Source: DUPQ01 sp964563155
Lineage (GTDB): Bacteria; Bacillota; Clostridia; DUPQ01
Assembly (NCBI GenBank): GCA_964563155.1
Contig: CAZLVL010000005.1
Span: forward strand, 1-64,000
Direction: 5' to 3'
DNA length: 64,000 nucleotides
The translations under genes and the position numbers were made by a program. Of the stretch, positions 26,873 to 34,613 are shown piece by piece (positions within the stretch are counted from its first letter, which is position 1; each line of letters starts with the position of its first letter). The notes under the pieces are model-generated. The model ran no database searches. It was not told the origin of the DNA and worked only from the letters and a program-made list of their open reading frames with translations.

Positions 26873-27943
26873 GTGGAAAAACTAACATCTAAAGAAAGAT
26901 TTCAAAGAATGTTTCTTCATCAAGAAGCAGACAGAATCCCAATTATAGATGATCCTTGGGCAGGAACCATAAGAAGATGGCAAAGAGAAGGAATGCCCAA
27001 AGATATAGATTGGAGAGACTATTTTGGTATTGATAAGGTAGCAAAATTTGATATAGATACCTCCCCAAGATACCAATCTCTTGTACTTGAAGAAGATGAT
27101 AAACAAATCACCTATACCACTAGCTATGGAGTTACCTTAAGAAAACTAAAAGAAGAAGATTCAAGCCCAGAATTTTTAGATTACACTGTGGACAATTCTA
27201 AAATATGGTTTGAAGAAACTAAAAAAAGAATGCTAGAAGGTGAAAATAGGATCAACTGGAAGCGGATAGAAGAAAACTACCCCCTTTGGCAAAAAGAAGG
27301 TTATTGGATTCAAGCTGGTTTTTGGTTTGGCTTTGATGTGACACATTCTTGGATGTCTGGAACAGAAACCATCCTTATTGCCCTTTTAGAAGAACCTGAA
27401 TGGGTTATGGATATGTTTGATACCTACTTAAATTCCTGTATTAAACATTTTGATATACTTTGGGATAAGGGATACCGCTTTGATTCAATCTTTTGGTATG
27501 ACGACATGGGCTATAAAAATAATACCTTCTTTTCACTAGAAACTTACCGTGAAGTGGTTAAACCCTTTCATAAAAAAGCTATTGATTGGGCCCACAATAA
27601 AGGAATTTATGCCCACCTTCATTCTTGTGGAAACATTATGCCCTTTGTTGATGACCTAGTAAATATTGGCTTAGATGGCCTTAATCCTTTGGAAATAAAG
27701 GCTGGAATGGACCCCATATTCTTAAAAGAAAAGTATAAGGATAAACTTCTCTTACACGGTGGTCTAAACGCTGTTCTTTGGGATGATTCTAAGGCTGTAA
27801 TACAGGCTATAGAAGAAAATATACCTAAGTTGAAAGAAAATGGAGGCTACATCTTTTCTTCTGACCACTCTATTCCCAACACTGTTAGCCTAGATAACTT
27901 CAAAAAGATAGTTGAAACTGTCAAAAGAGTTGGTAGCTATTAA
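26873..27943 (+). CDS. Uroporphyrinogen decarboxylase family protein (corrinoid methyltransferase-like)
   Basis: A 356-residue TIM-barrel protein of the UroD/MtaA/CmuA superfamily. Visible hallmarks are IDPDWG-like DIDWRDYFGIDKVAKFD at the N-terminus, WYDDMGYKNNTFFS, and the metal-site region HLHSCGNIMPFVDDL followed by GLDGLNPLEIKAGMD. The H-x-C motif is that of zinc-dependent methyltransferases of the family rather than heme-pathway HemE, which also lacks genetic context here. Start GTG 26873 has AAGGAG eight bases upstream. No corrinoid protein is nearby, so the methyl donor is undetermined. Confidence 0.8.
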   Translation: MEKLTSKERFQRMFLHQEADRIPIIDDPWAGTIRRWQREGMPKDIDWRDYFGIDKVAKFDIDTSPRYQSLVLEEDDKQITYTTSYGVTLRKLKEEDSSPEFLDYTVDNSKIWFEETKKRMLEGENRINWKRIEENYPLWQKEGYWIQAGFWFGFDVTHSWMSGTETILIALLEEPEWVMDMFDTYLNSCIKHFDILWDKGYRFDSIFWYDDMGYKNNTFFSLETYREVVKPFHKKAIDWAHNKGIYAHLHSCGNIMPFVDDLVNIGLDGLNPLEIKAGMDPIFLKEKYKDKLLLHGGLNAVLWDDSKAVIQAIEENIPKLKENGGYIFSSDHSIPNTVSLDNFKKIVETVKRVGSY

Positions 27944-28042
27944 TATATAATAAAAATTAAACATAATAAAAATAAAAATAAAAATAAAAAAATATAAAAA
28001 ATATAAAAAATATAAAATAATAAAATAATAAATATATTATGA
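27944..28042. repeat. A-rich low-complexity intergenic stretch
   Basis: About 100 bases almost entirely of A and T, made of short AAAAATA, ATATAAAAA and AATAATA units, between the UroD-family stop and the terminator stem. The repeats are irregular and no gene or RNA is seen. It may ease melting or bend DNA downstream of convergent genes. Confidence 0.7.
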
Positions 28043-28065
28043 AAAAGACGGTTATCCCGTCTTTT
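28043..28065. terminator. Bidirectional terminator between UroD-family gene and rubrerythrin
   Basis: A 9-bp stem AAAAGACGG / CCGTCTTTT with a 5-base loop. The T- and A-rich arms give a U-tract in both directions, so it can end the plus-strand UroD-family transcript and the minus-strand perR-rubrerythrin transcript. Confidence 0.85.
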
Positions 28066-28098
28066 CAATTGCCTATAAAAATCTAAAGCTTATAGCTA

Positions 28099-28635
28099 CT
28101 AATAGTTTTCTGCCTTAATTTCAAAGTATGCCTTTGGATGGTCACATACTGGGCACATTTGAGGAGCTTTCTTTCCTACTACAACGTGGCCACAATTAAT
28201 GCATTGCCATACAGTTTCTCCATCACGAGAAAATACTACTTCTTCTTCTACGTTTTGAAGAAGTTTTCTGTATCTAGCTTCATGATCTTTTTCTATTTTA
28301 GCAACTTGTTCAAAAAGAACAGCGATGTCTTTAAAGCCTTCAGCTCTTGCGTCTTCAGCAAATCTCTTGTACATGTCGGTCCACTCATAGTGTTCACCTT
28401 CAGCAGCATTTAAAAGGTTTTGAGATGTATCACCAATTCCGTCTAATAGTTTAAACCAAATTTTGGCATGTTCTTTCTCATTGTTTGCAGTTTCTTCAAA
28501 TATTTTAGATATTTGAACATAACCGTCTTTTTTTGCCTTAGAAGCAAAATAAGTATACTTGTTACGAGCCATTGACTCACCAGCAAAAGCTTCATGCAAA
28601 TTAGCTTCAGTTTTTGTTCCCTTAATGTCTTTCAT
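28099..28635 (-). CDS. rbr: Rubrerythrin
   Basis: A 178-residue non-heme peroxidase that reduces hydrogen peroxide in anaerobes. The ferritin-like four-helix domain (residues about 1-140) contains the diiron ligands in LHEAFAGESMAR, ANNEKEHAKIW and AKIEKDHEARY; the C-terminal rubredoxin-like domain has CINCGHVVV and CPVCDHPK for the Fe(SCys)4 centre. Its gene begins 26 bases after perR ends, so it is the second cistron of a peroxide-response operon. Confidence 0.95.
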   Translation of the reverse strand: MKDIKGTKTEANLHEAFAGESMARNKYTYFASKAKKDGYVQISKIFEETANNEKEHAKIWFKLLDGIGDTSQNLLNAAEGEHYEWTDMYKRFAEDARAEGFKDIAVLFEQVAKIEKDHEARYRKLLQNVEEEVVFSRDGETVWQCINCGHVVVGKKAPQMCPVCDHPKAYFEIKAENY

Positions 28636-28661
28636 ATTTTTCTCCTTTTATGATATATTTT

Positions 28662-29057
28662 CTATTTCCCACTATTGCATTGGGGACAAGTGCCACCAAA
28701 AGCAATAGTATATTCCCTAACTACAAATCCATCCACATCCTCTTCAAACTCGATTTTAGGAACATCAGGTATGTCTATGTCATATACATTTTTGCAATCA
28801 TCACATCTAATGTGCTGATGGTCTTCAATGTTATAGTCATAACAATCTGCTCCTGATGGCATTTTGAGTCTTAGAATTTTACCCAACTTGGATAAAACCT
28901 CTAAATTCCTGTAAACAGTAGCCCTGCTAATTTTAGGATTTGTCTCCTTAATTTTTTCAAAAACCTGGTCTGCTGATGGATGATTATCCATTTTTAAGAT
29001 GGCTTCTAAAACAATGTTTCTTTGTGTTGTGTTACGTAATGACCTCATTTCCCCCAA
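28662..29057 (-). CDS. perR: Fur-family transcriptional regulator, PerR-type
   Basis: 131 residues with a winged-helix N-terminus (KMDNHPSADQVFEKIKE, ISRATVYRNLEVLSKLG) and the C-terminal dimer domain with CDDC and CPQC zinc-binding cysteine pairs and HQHIRCDDCKNVYDID. PerR senses peroxide by oxidation of an iron-liganding histidine and derepresses genes such as rubrerythrin, which follows directly. The identity as PerR rather than Fur or Zur rests on this context. It is likely autoregulated; the promoter is AT-rich but I saw no unambiguous Per box. Confidence 0.85.
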   Translation of the reverse strand: MGEMRSLRNTTQRNIVLEAILKMDNHPSADQVFEKIKETNPKISRATVYRNLEVLSKLGKILRLKMPSGADCYDYNIEDHQHIRCDDCKNVYDIDIPDVPKIEFEEDVDGFVVREYTIAFGGTCPQCNSGK

Positions 29058-29072
29058 CCCTTTAATTTAAAT

Positions 29073-29100
29073 ATTATACCAACTTTATTTTTAAATTCAA
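29073..29100 (-). promoter_or_regulatory. perR-rubrerythrin promoter
   Basis: On the minus strand TTGAAT (29095-29100) lies 16 bases before TATAAT (29073-29078), some 16-20 bases ahead of the perR ATG. The stretch just downstream of the -10 box (TATTTAAATTA) is an AT-rich imperfect palindrome where a Fur/PerR-type repressor could sit. Confidence 0.7.
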
Positions 29101-29103
29101 CAG

Positions 29104-29127
29104 GCCCAGTCACCCCCATGACTGGGC
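29104..29127. terminator. Stem-loop downstream of the DUF438 gene
   Basis: A 9-bp stem GCCCAGTCA / TGACTGGGC with a 6-base C-rich loop, 19 bases after the DUF438 stop on the minus strand. The following bases (CTGTTGAATTT) are only a weak U-tract, so termination may be partial. The stem ends four bases before the perR -35 box. Confidence 0.7.
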
Positions 29128-29145
29128 TTATTAAAGTTTGTATCC

Positions 29146-30588
29146 TTAATCCATTAGCCTTTTTTCGCCTTCAATGGCTTTTATAGGCTTAATATCTTGA
29201 GAGACTTCTACAACTCCTAGATATTTTCCCTCATTATTTCTTACAGCAAAATATCTAATGTATACGTATTTATCTCCTAGTTTTATCCAAAAACTTTCAC
29301 TGTCCTTTTTACCAGATTTAAAATCATCTATTATGGACTCTACAATGTGAACACTGGCAGGTGGATGACAATTTGCAACCTCTCTACCTATAACAGTCAA
29401 GGTTCTAGGAAAGATTCTTTCACTACTTTGAGAAAAATACTTAACTCTGTCATTTTTATCTACAAAAGTAATATCAAGAGGTAAACTATTAAGAAGATTT
29501 TCTAACTCTTCTCCATTAAAAGAACCTGAGGTTAATTTTAATTCACCCTCTTTATCTAGAGCTGGACTAAAAGTTTCTTCTTTATTTCCATCTTTACCAA
29601 AATCCACATCCCACTTAGGCACATCATCATACAAAAAGCCAATCTCATAGGATTCATCAGCAATAACCTTCCACTCTTCTTTGGTAAGATTCTCCAAAAG
29701 CATAGGTAACATAATATTCTCTTCTTTATATATCATTTCTAAAACCTTTTCTAAAGATGCTTTTATCTCAGTTATAAAGGTGATATCTAAGGTATCGGTC
29801 TTGCTTAGCTTTTGTTTAATATCTTTTAATTCTGCTCTAATTTCATCATCAACACCCCACATAACCTTAGGTGGTGCTGTGATATCATATTTTTCCATAA
29901 AGGGGAAAAAGAGATTTTCCTTTTTAGAATAGTGGATATCTATGCTTAATAATTGTTCAATACCCAAAGCCAAACTCTTTACAGAAGCCTTTTTATCGTT
30001 TAAGAAAGGATTTATCATGCTTTGAATAATATGCTTAATTACATTGTTTTCCTTTTTAAGAACATATATAGGGTGACCAGGATTAAATTCATCTCCATCT
30101 TGAGAATGAATCTCTTCAATTGAGCCTTTAAATACAGCTGCATGAACATCACAAAGACTTTGAATCTCTTCTACCTTAATTCCTTCTTCTAAAAGAGTTC
30201 TTTCCACATTGGATATTTCCATGGCAGATACATTTTTGAACTCACTATCAAACAAGTCTTTTACTTCATCTACACTATGGCCTTGATGTAGTTTCATAAT
30301 AATGTCTTTTAGGACTGTCTTTCTTCTTTCATGAACTTCCTTTTCCTTGTACTCTCTTTGTTCCTTAGTTACATATTCAAAGCCTTTAGCTTTTAAAAGA
30401 CTTTGAACCTGGAAAAAGTCAATATTTCTTAAAGCAGCTCCCTTTTCTAAAGTCATAAACCTGCCTGCTGTCTTTAGCATTCCTGGCTTAACAATATCTT
30501 TAAAACCTGCTTCTTCTAAAAGATAAACAAGCTCAGGATATTTTTGGCTTAATTCAAAAATTGTATTATCAGAATATATAGTTTTCAT
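29146..30588 (-). CDS. DUF438 domain protein with hemerythrin-like and PAS domains
   Basis: A 480-residue sensor-like protein. It starts with a DUF1858-type segment (TIFELSQKYPELVYLLEEAG, residues 8-60), then the DUF438 region, a hemerythrin HHE region around residues 170-310 (HPIYVLKKENNVIKH, IHYSKKENLFFPFMEKY, MLPMLLENLTKEEW) and a PAS domain near the C-terminus (LDITFVDKNDRVKYFSQSSERIFP, GVVEVSQDI). Such proteins are linked to oxygen, NO or iron sensing in anaerobes; the iron-binding His/Glu set would give that role. It is followed by the perR-rubrerythrin unit. Confidence 0.88.
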   Translation of the reverse strand: MKTIYSDNTIFELSQKYPELVYLLEEAGFKDIVKPGMLKTAGRFMTLEKGAALRNIDFFQVQSLLKAKGFEYVTKEQREYKEKEVHERRKTVLKDIIMKLHQGHSVDEVKDLFDSEFKNVSAMEISNVERTLLEEGIKVEEIQSLCDVHAAVFKGSIEEIHSQDGDEFNPGHPIYVLKKENNVIKHIIQSMINPFLNDKKASVKSLALGIEQLLSIDIHYSKKENLFFPFMEKYDITAPPKVMWGVDDEIRAELKDIKQKLSKTDTLDITFITEIKASLEKVLEMIYKEENIMLPMLLENLTKEEWKVIADESYEIGFLYDDVPKWDVDFGKDGNKEETFSPALDKEGELKLTSGSFNGEELENLLNSLPLDITFVDKNDRVKYFSQSSERIFPRTLTVIGREVANCHPPASVHIVESIIDDFKSGKKDSESFWIKLGDKYVYIRYFAVRNNEGKYLGVVEVSQDIKPIKAIEGEKRLMD

Positions 30589-30764
30589 TAAATTTCCTCC
30601 AAACTGTTAATTTAATCATAAAACAGCTTTATTGAAACATTGTATCAGTTATTTGAGGAAAATAAAGAGTTTCAAGTAATTTTTGTAAAACTCAAATACA
30701 AATCTCAAATTATTTCTTTTAAAAATATATATTTCTAGAAAATCAAACTGAATTTAAACTGAAT

Positions 30765-31532
30765 TTAATCTGAGATAAAGGCGTCTACCTTAGCAGCTAT
30801 TATTTCTTTTTCGTAATCTGTGTAATATGCATGCCAAGAATCTTTAAGTATAAGTATTTCATGCTTTGAATTTACCAATAACTCATGAAAAAGATATGAG
30901 CTCTCTAAAGTAGCAGTTTCATCTGATTGAGAATGGATAACAAGAGTTGGAGTAAATACTTTTGAAAGATTTTTCTTTGTTTTTTTGATTAAGGTATAGG
31001 GTTGTAGTAATACCCTTATCCAAAAAGGCATGGAAATGTAATAGGGTTTACCAATACTGTTTAATTGTTTGTAGGACTTAATAATCTTCTCATCTACCTT
31101 ACCTAAGAAAAGTTTAGCCCTTTTAGGCAATAAAGCCACATTAAATAAATTTAGCACCAAAGGTGTTGCAAGAAGAACAATTCCCTTAAGGTCAAACTCT
31201 AAAGAAGCATTTAGAGCCAGTAAGCCCCCTATTGAATGACCTACAATATATATATTTTTATACTTCGAATACTTACGCAATTGATTTTCTAAGTATTCTT
31301 CCCAGTCCTTAATTTTAGCTTTTGCAAAACAAAATCCTGACCCACCATGACCTGGTAAAAGTAAAGCCACAGCAGAAAAACCCTTCTCATATACCCTTTC
31401 TACAAGGTCACTAAACTGCAAAGGAGAGCCCATTAAGCCATGGACAAAAACAACTATGGTATCTGAATTTTCATGTAACTTTTCAATAGCAAAATGCAAA
31501 GATCTTCCCCCTATTTTTTGATACAAAAACAT
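30765..31532 (-). CDS. Alpha/beta hydrolase (lysophospholipase/esterase-like)
   Basis: 255 residues of alpha/beta-hydrolase fold. The oxyanion strand VVFVHGLMGSPLQF, nucleophile elbow IVGHSIGGLLAL (Ser near residue 96), acid residue region THVIHSQSDETATLESS and catalytic His in LKDSWHAYYTD are consistent with a serine hydrolase resembling carboxylesterase or monoacylglycerol lipase. No signal peptide is seen. It is probably monocistronic. Substrate unknown. Confidence 0.85.
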   Translation of the reverse strand: MFLYQKIGGRSLHFAIEKLHENSDTIVVFVHGLMGSPLQFSDLVERVYEKGFSAVALLLPGHGGSGFCFAKAKIKDWEEYLENQLRKYSKYKNIYIVGHSIGGLLALNASLEFDLKGIVLLATPLVLNLFNVALLPKRAKLFLGKVDEKIIKSYKQLNSIGKPYYISMPFWIRVLLQPYTLIKKTKKNLSKVFTPTLVIHSQSDETATLESSYLFHELLVNSKHEILILKDSWHAYYTDYEKEIIAAKVDAFISD

Positions 31533-31594
31533 ATAAAAAATAATAACTCATAAAGATTACAAACAATTAAATTATTATATTAAGATTATAACAA

Positions 31595-31632
31595 AAAACC
31601 TGTAAATAAGATTTACTTATATTCCAGGTTTT
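31595..31632 (-). terminator. Terminator of the VWA gene
   Basis: On the minus strand AAAACCTG and CAGGTTTT close a 38-base hairpin whose interior can also pair as GTAAAT/ATTTAC; the stem is followed by TTTTTTG. It lies 33 bases past the VWA stop. Confidence 0.8.
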
Positions 31633-31665
31633 CTATTTTCCCTTTTCCAATAAGAAAATTTTTTA

Positions 31666-32319
31666 CTACTTCTTACTTCCTCTAGCCTTTACATCCTTAC
31701 GAATCTCTTCAAAGCAAGCTTCATCTACGTTACCCTTTTCACGAAATTCTGTCACAGTCCTAGCCATAACCCTGTAATTTAGTGCTGTACCTTGTTTGTC
31801 AGCTAGGTAGTCTACGGCCCTATCAGCCCCTATTCCAAAGCGTCCTGCTGTCTTAACAGCATCAATGTTAGCTCCTAGGAATATGAACTCCCAGCCATAT
31901 TTACTCTTTTGCTTTTCAATTAGGTCCTTTACCTTGTCTGAAGAGTATTCTCTAGAAGCATTCTCTTCTCCATCTGTGATAATAACAAACATAACCTTTT
32001 CAGCACGATAGTCTTCTAAGGTATTCTTTTGGGCATTTTTAATCTTGTGGATTGTTCTACCCATTGCATCAATAAGTGCTGTTGAGCCCCCTACATAATA
32101 CTCTTTAGATGTAATAGCACTTACCCCCTTTAGATCTATACGGTCATGAAGTAACTGGTAGTCATTATCAAACAAGACTGTTGTTATTAAACACTCTCCA
32201 TCTACCTCTTTTTGTTTAGTAAGCATAGAGTTGTAACCTCCAATAGTATCTGCTTCTAACCCTGCCATTGACCCGCTTTTATCCAGTATGAAAACTAATT
32301 CTGTTAATCCTTTTTTCAT
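31666..32319 (-). CDS. VWA domain protein (TerY-like single-domain)
   Basis: A 217-residue stand-alone von Willebrand A domain. The metal-ion-dependent adhesion site is complete: DKSGSM at residues 12-17, the Thr in GGSTALIDAMG, and the Asp in VIITDGEENAS. The sequence resembles TerY-type cytoplasmic VWA proteins; there is no signal peptide. ATG 32325 is only two bases from the GGAGG site, so ATG 32319 is preferred. It follows the macro-domain gene on the same strand, but a hairpin lies between them, so its own promoter or read-through is needed. Binding partner unknown. Confidence 0.85.
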   Translation of the reverse strand: MKKGLTELVFILDKSGSMAGLEADTIGGYNSMLTKQKEVDGECLITTVLFDNDYQLLHDRIDLKGVSAITSKEYYVGGSTALIDAMGRTIHKIKNAQKNTLEDYRAEKVMFVIITDGEENASREYSSDKVKDLIEKQKSKYGWEFIFLGANIDAVKTAGRFGIGADRAVDYLADKQGTALNYRVMARTVTEFREKGNVDEACFEEIRKDVKARGSKK

Positions 32320-32392
32320 TGTCATATCCTCCCAAACTTCTTTTTTGTTTTTTTATTGTGATTAAAGGATAACAATTTAAGCAAAAAGAAAG

Positions 32393-32409
32393 GTCGCTCT
32401 AGAGGCGAC
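32393..32409 (-). terminator. Hairpin between macro-domain and VWA genes
   Basis: GTCGC / GCGAC with a 7-base palindromic loop, followed on the minus strand by CTTTCTTTTTG. A moderate terminator-like element 36 bases after the macro-domain stop and ahead of the VWA gene. Confidence 0.55.
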
Positions 32410-32444
32410 AAATTGAAAAATCTATATACAAGTATTTAAACTTC

Positions 32445-33458
32445 TTACCCACCTAACAGGGGTTGGTCATACTCAAAGAGTACTTCATTTATCTCAAAGA
32501 CATCATATCTACTTCTTGTAATAAAATATTCAACTATAACATCAAACTTAACAGCATGAGAAAGGGCATATCCCGCTCTTTTTAAAAAGTCTTCAGTTTC
32601 AGATAAGGTTAATTCTAGGGCAAAAGCAAGGGCTATGGCAGTTCGTTTACTGGGCATATAACCCTTTTTACTTCTAATCTTGGAAAATAGTTTACGATCT
32701 AAATTGGCTCTTTTATACACTTGTACATCTGTCATATTCTTAGCATCTATAAGTTTTAGGAGCATTTGAGAAAAAGGTTCATCAAGATTTCCCACTAACC
32801 TATCAAGAGAACTAGACACTAGACTAGGAGCAGGCATCTCCTCAAAAGAAGCCACTTCCAAATCAGCTCTAAATAATACACTCTCACCTATATTAGAGGA
32901 TTGTCTTCTTCTTGTTTCATGCCTTTTCACATAGTGCTCATCAATATAACTAGAAACAGCTCCTAGAAGTTTGCTACTTATGGCAAAGGATTCCTTGTCA
33001 TAAACTACCAAAGTTATATCCAAGTCATCTTCTTTTAGAAAATTCTGTATTTCTGATCTTGCAACCTTAAGGGCTTCTTCTTTAGGATAACCATATATTC
33101 CACTGGATATCAAGGGAAAAGCAATACTTTCACAATCATTTTCTAGAGCTACTTTTAAAGAGTTTCTATAGGCTAAACGTAGATAGTGTTCACTTTGTAA
33201 ACTAGTCCAATCTAAATAGATAGGACCTACTGTGTGAATTATGAACTTGGCAGGTAGGTTAAAGCCAGGTGTAATTACCGCTTCACCAATACCTATGGGT
33301 GCAAGCTTATCACAGGCAGCTTGCAGCTCTTTTTCTCCTGCAGCCCTAAATATTGCTCCACTTACTCCCCCACCCATCTTAAGGTCAGAGTTTGCAGCAT
33401 TTACAATGGCATCAACCTTCATTTTACTTATGTCTTGACGAACAATGGAAAAGGGCAT
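32445..33458 (-). CDS. Macro-domain protein with C-terminal helical DNA-binding-like domain
   Basis: The N-terminal 165 residues are an intact ADP-ribose-binding macro domain: VDAIVNAANSDLKMGGGVSG, FIIHTVGP, FPLISSGIYGYPKEEA. The last 110 residues form a separate helical domain (MTDVQVYKRANLDRKLFSKI, then KRTAIALAFALELTLSETE, then FDVIVEYFI), resembling XRE-like helix-turn-helix regulators. A linker of about 55 residues, Ser/Arg-rich, joins them. The family hydrolyses or binds ADP-ribose modifications, so the protein may couple ADP-ribosyl signalling to transcription. ATG 33458 has AAAGGA eight bases upstream, better than ATG 33464. Its neighbour is a VWA protein. Confidence 0.85.
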   Translation of the reverse strand: MPFSIVRQDISKMKVDAIVNAANSDLKMGGGVSGAIFRAAGEKELQAACDKLAPIGIGEAVITPGFNLPAKFIIHTVGPIYLDWTSLQSEHYLRLAYRNSLKVALENDCESIAFPLISSGIYGYPKEEALKVARSEIQNFLKEDDLDITLVVYDKESFAISSKLLGAVSSYIDEHYVKRHETRRRQSSNIGESVLFRADLEVASFEEMPAPSLVSSSLDRLVGNLDEPFSQMLLKLIDAKNMTDVQVYKRANLDRKLFSKIRSKKGYMPSKRTAIALAFALELTLSETEDFLKRAGYALSHAVKFDVIVEYFITRSRYDVFEINEVLFEYDQPLLGG

Positions 33459-33635
33459 ATACATATTCCTTTCTTTTTCAAATAAATCGAAATTTAATCA
33501 GCTAATATTAAATCAGCCAATTTATATCATTTATGCATTTGTATTTTCTTAATTATACCAGTAAAAATCTTAGGCACAAAGGCTTTTAAACTAGACATTA
33601 CAAGGTTTACCAGACCCAATTTTGATACATATAGG

Positions 33636-34598
33636 TTACTTATAATAGTAATAGCAGCTTACATATTTGGCAATGATACCACCTTTTTCTCTGGCCTTTT
33701 CTACCCTCCAATTTCTCTCATGCTCATAATTCATAACTACACGACAAGACTTATTAAAACAAATCCTATCTAAATCTCTACAACGTAGCATAGCAACAAG
33801 ACTGCCACCTTTTGGTAACTCTTCAAGCTTGGTAATTGCAGTATAAAAATCAGAGTGTAACTGATAAAAGCCCCAAGAATAACCGTAATAATCTTCTGTT
33901 CCCAAATATTCCATAGAGGGCTCTTCCTCTCCATCTATGTATATCTCATTATTAGCCTCACATAAAAGCTCGCCTTTTTCACAAAGTTCATCATCAGCTT
34001 GTATTTGTAGCCAATGAGCTACAATAGCTCCAGTGGAATCTACATTACAAAGCTCCATATGACCCTTAGCAGTGTTAACCTCTGATGCTCTGTAGTCTGC
34101 ATAGAGATAGCCGCAGTTTTCAGGGAAAACATCCAGCTTTTCCCATTGAATATCCATATATCCAGTTAGGTTTTCATCTGAAACGTTTTCTACTTCTATT
34201 TTAATATGCTTTTTAAAAGGTATGGGAAGACGAAAATTATGGGCATGGGGTGTCTTTGAAAAGTATAGGGTACTAAAAAAATTACAGGATGACTCCACAT
34301 CCCCTAGAAAATCCATAAATGGCATTTCTATATCAGGCTTATCATTCCCATCGTACCAAATTCGGATAATTAAGCTGGAAGAATCTCTATCATCTTTTAG
34401 TATTCCTTTTTTGCTTCCATAATAGGTAGTGGAATGTATGCATGAAATAACTCCTGGCCCTTCTTCATCCAAGATTGTAATCTTAGTCTTAGCTTTTAAT
34501 TGCTCCATTTGAGGATATTTGTCGTAGGGCCAAGTTGCAGGCCTTAGTTTGCTTTGTTTTCCACCTATACCAGATAGGTGCATCCATTTATCATTCAT
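33636..34598 (-). CDS. DUF2961 / glycoside hydrolase family 172-like protein
   Basis: A 320-residue protein of the DUF2961 family, which includes difructose-dianhydride and arabinofuranosidase-type enzymes of GH172. The N-terminal RPATWPYDKYP and the core FLGDVESSCNFFSTLYFSKTPHAHNFRLP, followed by EYLGTEDYYGYSWGFYQLHSD, match that fold; an aromatic, acidic stretch near LGTEDYY is where the catalytic Glu lies in the family. No signal peptide is seen, so it acts inside the cell or on imported sugar. It starts 15 bases after the larger gene upstream and forms a two-gene operon with it. Confidence 0.75.
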   Translation of the reverse strand: MNDKWMHLSGIGGKQSKLRPATWPYDKYPQMEQLKAKTKITILDEEGPGVISCIHSTTYYGSKKGILKDDRDSSSLIIRIWYDGNDKPDIEMPFMDFLGDVESSCNFFSTLYFSKTPHAHNFRLPIPFKKHIKIEVENVSDENLTGYMDIQWEKLDVFPENCGYLYADYRASEVNTAKGHMELCNVDSTGAIVAHWLQIQADDELCEKGELLCEANNEIYIDGEEEPSMEYLGTEDYYGYSWGFYQLHSDFYTAITKLEELPKGGSLVAMLRCRDLDRICFNKSCRVVMNYEHERNWRVEKAREKGGIIAKYVSCYYYYK

Positions 34599-34613
34599 TT
34601 ATAACCTCTTTTC

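Noticed and set aside
27944..28042. A-rich stretch considered as a replication or plasmid origin
   Set aside because: It lacks DnaA boxes, iterons or a rep gene and lies between two ordinary convergent genes.
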